Positions 1 to 2,875 of a DNA stretch of 5,735 bases are shown piece after piece. Position 1 is the first letter of the stretch. The number at the start of each line of letters is the position of its first letter. The position numbers and the translations under genes were made by a program. The stretch comes from JADGHX01 sp040255575. Lineage in GTDB: Bacteria; Pseudomonadota; Gammaproteobacteria; Steroidobacterales; Steroidobacteraceae. Below the pieces are notes generated by a model. That model was not told the DNA's origin. It saw only the letters and a program-made list of their open reading frames with translations, and searched no databases. The stretch lies in NCBI GenBank assembly GCA_040255575.1, contig JBDZVF010000406.1, positions 1 through 5,735 of the forward strand. Direction: 5' to 3'.

Positions 1-118
1 GGGGCTCTGGATCGGCGTGGGCGCAGGACGTTCTCAATCGCCGGGCGGCTCGGAAGCGCTGCGCAGGCGCTCCAAGCCGCGCGGCGACTGAGGGCTATTG
101 CGCTTGTCGCGATACCTC
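1..118. other. Left-edge region, no identifiable gene
   Basis: I recognise no gene here. On the + strand the frame starting at base 2 is open to a TGA at 89-91 and would end a protein with the residues GLWIGVGAG followed by a polar, arginine-rich tail. This could be the last few residues of a gene entering from the left and converging on the MbtH gene, with about 27 bases between the two stops. It could equally be chance in GC-rich DNA. On the minus strand, which is downstream of the MbtH stop, there is no ATG or GTG start. I see no convincing hairpin plus T-tract terminator. Confidence 0.3.
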
Positions 119-403
119 TTAGCCTGCCGGCTGCTGACCGCCCGGCGTGTTATGGGCCTCCGAGATCGCCTGTTGTTTCTGCTGCCTCTTCTTCTCGAAC
201 TCTTCCATGTGCTTGCGCAAGCTGAGCGGCCGCATGTCCGTCCACACCTCGTTGACGTACGCACCGCATTCGGCCTTCGTGCCTTCCTTGCACACCTTCC
301 AGCCGTTCGGAACAGCGATGTGCTTCGGCCACAGGGAATACTGTTCCTCGCAGTTCATCAGAACGAGATAGATGGTTTTGTCGTCGTCCTCTTCGAATGC
401 CAT
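119..403 (-). CDS. MbtH-family protein (NRPS accessory)
   Basis: This encodes 94 residues with the MbtH signature in order: N17-C-EEQYSLWP (W25), VPNGW (W35), a Cys at 46, then WTDMRPLSLR (W54-R63). The three conserved tryptophans and the WTDMRPxSL block are diagnostic of the family. Known members are small cytoplasmic proteins that bind the adenylation domains of non-ribosomal peptide synthetases and help their folding or activity. No synthetase is visible here, so the partner is unknown. I chose the ATG at 403-401 because a strong GGAGGAGAG sits 8-10 bases upstream. The in-frame ATG at 421-419 overlaps that Shine-Dalgarno and has none of its own. After the conserved core there is a charged tail of about 28 residues, rich in Lys, Gln and Glu, which is longer than in most members. 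The Cys in N-C-E-E-Q replaces the usual Asp, Pro or His. Confidence 0.95.
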   Translation of the reverse strand: MAFEEDDDKTIYLVLMNCEEQYSLWPKHIAVPNGWKVCKEGTKAECGAYVNEVWTDMRPLSLRKHMEEFEKKRQQKQQAISEAHNTPGGQQPAG

Positions 404-410
404 GACCGAG

Positions 411-419
411 CTCTCCTCC
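411..419 (-). promoter_or_regulatory. Ribosome-binding site of the MbtH gene
   Basis: On the minus strand the bases read GGAGGAGAG, ending 7 bases before the ATG at 403. This is a near-ideal Shine-Dalgarno. It decides the start codon, because the upstream ATG (421-419) abuts it. Confidence 0.8.
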
Positions 420-441
420 ATGAGATGTTGGACGGGCGCCT

Positions 442-470
442 ATCCTTGTTTCGCGTGCAGCGCTTGTCAA
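442..470 (-). promoter_or_regulatory. Candidate sigma-70 promoter of the MbtH gene
   Basis: Minus strand: a perfect TTGACA -35 (470-465), a 17-base spacer, then AAGGAT (447-442) as a weak -10 matching TATAAT at three positions. Transcription would start near 435 and leave a leader of about 30 bases containing the Shine-Dalgarno. Position and spacing fit well, but the -10 is poor. I see no clear Fur-like or iron-starvation sigma box, though I could not scan with a matrix. Confidence 0.45.
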
Positions 471-737
471 CTGAGCGAAGGGCGATTTTCCGATGTCAGT
501 GAATGAGCTATGTGCGTTTTATAAGTGTGTGGACTCGCTAGCCCGCGTGTTCTGGAGGGCATGCGAGGTAAAGGACACGCGGAGCATGAACAGGCCAGGG
601 GTATGTCACGTTCGCCGCAGGCCCAGCCGGACCGCATATGGTCTGCCGAAGAGGAATTCCGCTGAGCCGCCCGTGCTGACACTCGCCACAACCGAAACGC
701 TCAAGAATGCTTCGAAGCGTAGTCGCTGCTGCATGGC

Positions 738-762
738 AGCTCTACACCAGTGGTGTTGAGCT
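738..762. promoter_or_regulatory. 25-bp near-perfect dyad, candidate operator
   Basis: The left arm AGCTCTACACCA and right arm TGGTGTTGAGCT flank a central G at 750. Eleven of twelve positions pair, the only mismatch being T743 with T757. It lies 77 bases before the soxB start and is centred about 57 bases upstream of the start point predicted from the TATAGT at 795-800. That is where an activator dimer could sit. The regulator is unknown. Symmetry of this length suggests a dimeric DNA-binding protein, but a transcribed hairpin is not excluded. Confidence 0.5.
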
Positions 763-794
763 CTGCACTAACGGTATTCACCGTACCGGACGTC

Positions 795-817
795 TATAGT
801 CCTTAACCGTAAGGACT
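795..817 (+). promoter_or_regulatory. soxB -10 candidate overlapping a perfect 8-bp inverted repeat
   Basis: TATAGT at 795-800 matches the sigma-70 -10 at five of six positions. No good -35 lies 16-18 bases upstream, which suggests an activator-dependent promoter. Overlapping it, AGTCCTTA (798-805) and TAAGGACT (810-817) form a perfect inverted repeat around an ACCG loop. The hexamer ACCGTA occurs at 780-785 and again at 806-811. A protein bound here would cover the start point. If transcription starts further upstream, the repeat would instead form a stem-loop 22 bases before the soxB ATG. Confidence 0.35.
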
Positions 818-839
818 TCCTAGCGTGCTCAACTGACCC

Positions 840-2084
840 ATGCAGCGTTATAGCGCTCTCGCCCTCCTCCGCCACGCTTTCACCGCACATCGAAACTGGA
901 CTCCGATCTGGCGGGCGCCCACACCCAAGCGCACGTACGACGTAGTCATCATCGGTGGCGGTGGGCACGGCCTCGCTACGGCCTATTACCTCGCGGCCAG
1001 GCACGGCGTACGGAACGTCGCCGTGCTGGAGAAAGGCTGGCTCGGTGGAGGCAACTCGGGGCGCAACACCCAGGTGACGCGCTCTAACTATTTCTACCCG
1101 TCAAGCACTCGGTTCTTCAACCACTCGCTGAAACTCTACGAGACGTTGAGTCGCGATCTGAACTTCAACGTCATGCTGAGTCAGCGTGGTTTGGTGAACA
1201 TTGCATCGAGCCCACACGAGCTCGAGATCATGCGGCGCTGGGCGAATGCCATTTACCTGAACGGCGTCGATGCGGAGATGCTCACGCCGTCGGACATTCA
1301 GCGTCTGCTTCCCCGAATTAACCTCAATGCGCGCGTGCCGATCGTCGGCGGGTTCATTCAGCGACGCGCCGGGATCTCTCGCCACGATGCTGTGAACTGG
1401 GCGTTCGCCCGCGGGGCTGATTCCCTGGGTGTGGACATAATCCAAGAATGCGAAGTCCACTCTATTAATAAGAGTGGGAATCGCGTCATTGGGGTGGGCA
1501 CCAGCCGCGGGAACATCGGCGCCGGCAAGGTGGCGTTCGCTGTCGCTGGGCATTCCTCGCATATCGCGCGGCTCGCAGGATTTCGACTGCCGCTCACCAG
1601 CATGACGTTGCAGGCGATGGTGACGGAGCCCATCAAGCCGGTGCTGGATACGGTGCTCATCTCCCCTGCGATACACGTCTACGTGAGTCAGTCTGATCGC
1701 GGCGAGCTGGTCATCGGTGCCGGGGCAGACGTGTATCACTCCTACATGCAAGGCGGGAGTCTTGCGACTACCGAAGCCACTGTTGCTGCGCTGCTGGAAC
1801 TTTTCCCCAGCTTCAGTCGGCTGCGGCTGATGCGCCAGTGGGGTGGCATTGTCGATATCAGCCCTGACACGAGCCCCATCATCGGCAAGACGCCCGTTGA
1901 GAACCTCTATGTCAGCTGCGGCTGGGGCACGGGTGGGTACAAGGCGATTCCTGCGGGTGGAGACACGCTTGCCCACACCATCGTTCATGACAAGCCTCAC
2001 CCGCTTGTGGAGGCGTTCTCGCTCGAGCGGTTCGCACGCGGCGCTCTGGTGGACGAAGGAGCTGCTGCTGGTGTGGCGCACTGA
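840..2084 (+). CDS. soxB: Sarcosine oxidase beta subunit
   Basis: This is 414 residues, the usual length for SoxB. It is the flavoprotein dehydrogenase subunit of heterotetrameric sarcosine oxidase and oxidises sarcosine in the cytoplasm. The FAD-binding Rossmann motif is at residues 33-44 (DVVIIGGGGHGL), with the acidic ribose-binding residue at E64 (VLEKGW). H182, in RRAGISRHDAVNW, aligns from memory with the histidine that carries covalent FMN in Pseudomonas maltophilia and Corynebacterium enzymes (beta His173). The C-terminal flavin motif CGWGTGGYK (360-368) is present, and K368 probably matches the conserved lysine near the flavin. The end, SLERF...DEGAAAGVAH, is typical of the family. 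The ATG at 840 is supported because MQRYSALALLRHAF matches known N-termini, although no strong Shine-Dalgarno precedes it. It has no low-complexity insert, unlike soxD and soxA. It is first in the operon, 90 bases before soxD. Confidence 0.97.
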   Translation: MQRYSALALLRHAFTAHRNWTPIWRAPTPKRTYDVVIIGGGGHGLATAYYLAARHGVRNVAVLEKGWLGGGNSGRNTQVTRSNYFYPSSTRFFNHSLKLYETLSRDLNFNVMLSQRGLVNIASSPHELEIMRRWANAIYLNGVDAEMLTPSDIQRLLPRINLNARVPIVGGFIQRRAGISRHDAVNWAFARGADSLGVDIIQECEVHSINKSGNRVIGVGTSRGNIGAGKVAFAVAGHSSHIARLAGFRLPLTSMTLQAMVTEPIKPVLDTVLISPAIHVYVSQSDRGELVIGAGADVYHSYMQGGSLATTEATVAALLELFPSFSRLRLMRQWGGIVDISPDTSPIIGKTPVENLYVSCGWGTGGYKAIPAGGDTLAHTIVHDKPHPLVEAFSLERFARGALVDEGAAAGVAH

Positions 2085-2174
2085 CGTGAGCCGGTCGCTG
2101 CCGGCATCTCGCTGTGAGTTGACCTGGTGTCCGCGCGCGCGCCGCCGCCTGAACACCATTCGGAGATTGACATC

Positions 2175-2873
2175 ATGATGCAGATCGACTGCCCTTTCTG
2201 CGGCCGGCGTGACGAAACCGAATTCGGTTACGGCGGCGAAGCGCATATCACGCGCCCTGCTCTCGATGTCGATGACGAGCGGTGGGCGGAGTACCTCTTT
2301 TTCCGCAACAACGTGAAGGGCGTGCATGCGGAGCGGTGGCGTCATACGCGAGGCTGTGGGCAGTGGTTTAACGCCGTGCGTAATACCGCCACTCACCAGT
2401 TTCTGGCGTTCTATCGGGCAACGGAGCCACGACCGAGCACGGTTCCAGAGGTGCAGCTGGGCGTCGCAGCCGCTGCGGGCGCCGCGACTACGGCAGGCGC
2501 CGCGACTACTGCGAGCACCGCGACCACGGCAGGCGCCGCGACTACTGCGAGCACCGCGACTACTGTGAGCACCGCGACTACTGCGAGCACCGCGACTACT
2601 GCGAGCACCGCGACTACTGCGAGCACCGCGACTGCTGCGGGCACCGCGACTGCTACGAGCGCTGCCACTGCTGCGGGCGCCGCGAGTGCAGCGAGCCATG
2701 CGAGCCATGCGAGCCATGCGAGCCATGCGAGCGGCCACAGTCCTGCAAGCGATATGAACCCCTCAAGGGCTACGGGCCGGGCCGGCGCAGCAACGTCGCC
2801 CACCTGTACTTCTACATCTGCAGTGGCGTCTGCATCTGCAGCTGCAACTTCGTCCACAACGGGGTCTCGCTGA
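2175..2873 (+). CDS. soxD: Sarcosine oxidase delta subunit with long repetitive C-terminal tail
   Basis: This encodes 232 residues, about twice the usual 90-110. Residues 1 to about 93 are a normal SoxD: CPFCG (C6, C9), FGYGGEAH, ALDVDDERWAEYLFFRNN, GVHAERWRHTRGCGQWFNAVR. C6, C9, H57 and C61 match the zinc ligands known from the structure (Cys6, Cys9, His59, Cys63). SoxD is the small zinc-binding subunit of the complex. From residue 97 the protein is almost entirely Ala, Thr, Ser and Gly, encoded by tandem repeats (listed separately), then a 46-residue Ser/Thr/Ala-rich end. The ATG at 2175 follows GGAG (2162-2165) at 9 bases; the next codon is also ATG. An in-frame GTG at 2127 adds residues unlike SoxD. 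The stop TGA shares its A with the soxA ATG, as expected for coupled sox genes. The core is certain. Translation of the tail is inferred from the unbroken frame. Confidence 0.93.
   Translation: MMQIDCPFCGRRDETEFGYGGEAHITRPALDVDDERWAEYLFFRNNVKGVHAERWRHTRGCGQWFNAVRNTATHQFLAFYRATEPRPSTVPEVQLGVAAAAGAATTAGAATTASTATTAGAATTASTATTVSTATTASTATTASTATTASTATAAGTATATSAATAAGAASAASHASHASHASHASGHSPASDMNPSRATGRAGAATSPTCTSTSAVASASAAATSSTTGSR
2481..2696 (+). repeat. 18-bp tandem repeat in soxD (about 12 units)
   Basis: The unit is GCGACTACTGCGAGCACC, read in the soxD frame as the hexapeptide ATTAST. Divided into hexapeptides from residue 103 the units are AATTAG, AATTAS, TATTAG, AATTAS, TATTVS, TATTAS three times, TATAAG, TATATS, AATAAG and AASAAS. 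The central copies are nearly identical in DNA, while both ends have diverged, as expected when a minisatellite expands from its middle. A degenerate unit (VAAAAG, residues 97-102) precedes it. Copy-number change would keep the reading frame. Confidence 0.95.
2697..2732 (+). repeat. 9-bp tandem repeat in soxD (4 exact copies)
   Basis: CATGCGAGC is repeated four times without a mismatch and encodes His-Ala-Ser four times. It directly follows the 18-bp repeat. The GCGAGC half is shared with that repeat, so it probably arose by local duplication of a diverged unit. Perfect identity suggests a recent expansion. Confidence 0.95.
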
Positions 2874-2875
2874 TG
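2861..2875 (+). promoter_or_regulatory. soxD stop / soxA start overlap (TGATG)
   Basis: The soxD TGA (2871-2873) and the soxA ATG (2873-2875) share one base. A short GGGG (2861-2864) lies 8 bases before the ATG and is the only Shine-Dalgarno-like sequence. This arrangement points to translational coupling, with soxA initiation depending on ribosomes that finish the repetitive soxD tail. Confidence 0.75.

Larger units (their letters stand above)
404..839. other. Divergent intergenic region between the MbtH gene and soxB
   Basis: These 436 bases separate two divergently transcribed genes. The MbtH side holds the promoter and ribosome-binding site listed separately. The soxB side (about 728-817) is dense in inverted repeats: GCTGC-ATG-GCAGC at 728-740, the 25-bp dyad at 738-762, ACGGT-ATTC-ACCGT at 771-784 and the perfect 8-bp arms at 798-817. 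The middle (about 471-727) shows nothing I can name. An open frame at 493-759 (+) encodes 88 residues that resemble no family I know, and I do not call it a gene. Confidence 0.6.

Noticed and set aside
493..759. 88-residue + strand frame in the intergenic region
   Set aside because: It resembles no known family, has many Cys and Arg residues, has no clear ribosome-binding site, and overlaps the dyad at its end. It is more likely chance.
2090..2105. Short GCCGG/CCGGC hairpin just after soxB as a terminator
   Set aside because: It has only five base pairs, no T-tract follows, and it lies inside the operon, so it is not credible as a terminator.
2127..2174. Earlier GTG start for soxD at 2127
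   Set aside because: The extra residues (SARAPPPEHHSEID) are unlike SoxD N-termini, and the ATG at 2175 has GGAG at good spacing.
2481..2732. CRISPR-like array
   Set aside because: The 18-bp and 9-bp units are directly adjacent with no unique spacers, and they lie within a coding frame.
1101..2738. 545-residue open frame on the minus strand across soxB and soxD
   Set aside because: It is antisense to well-supported genes, its start lies in the repeat (MAARMARMARM...), and it matches no family. Long antisense frames are common in GC-rich genes.
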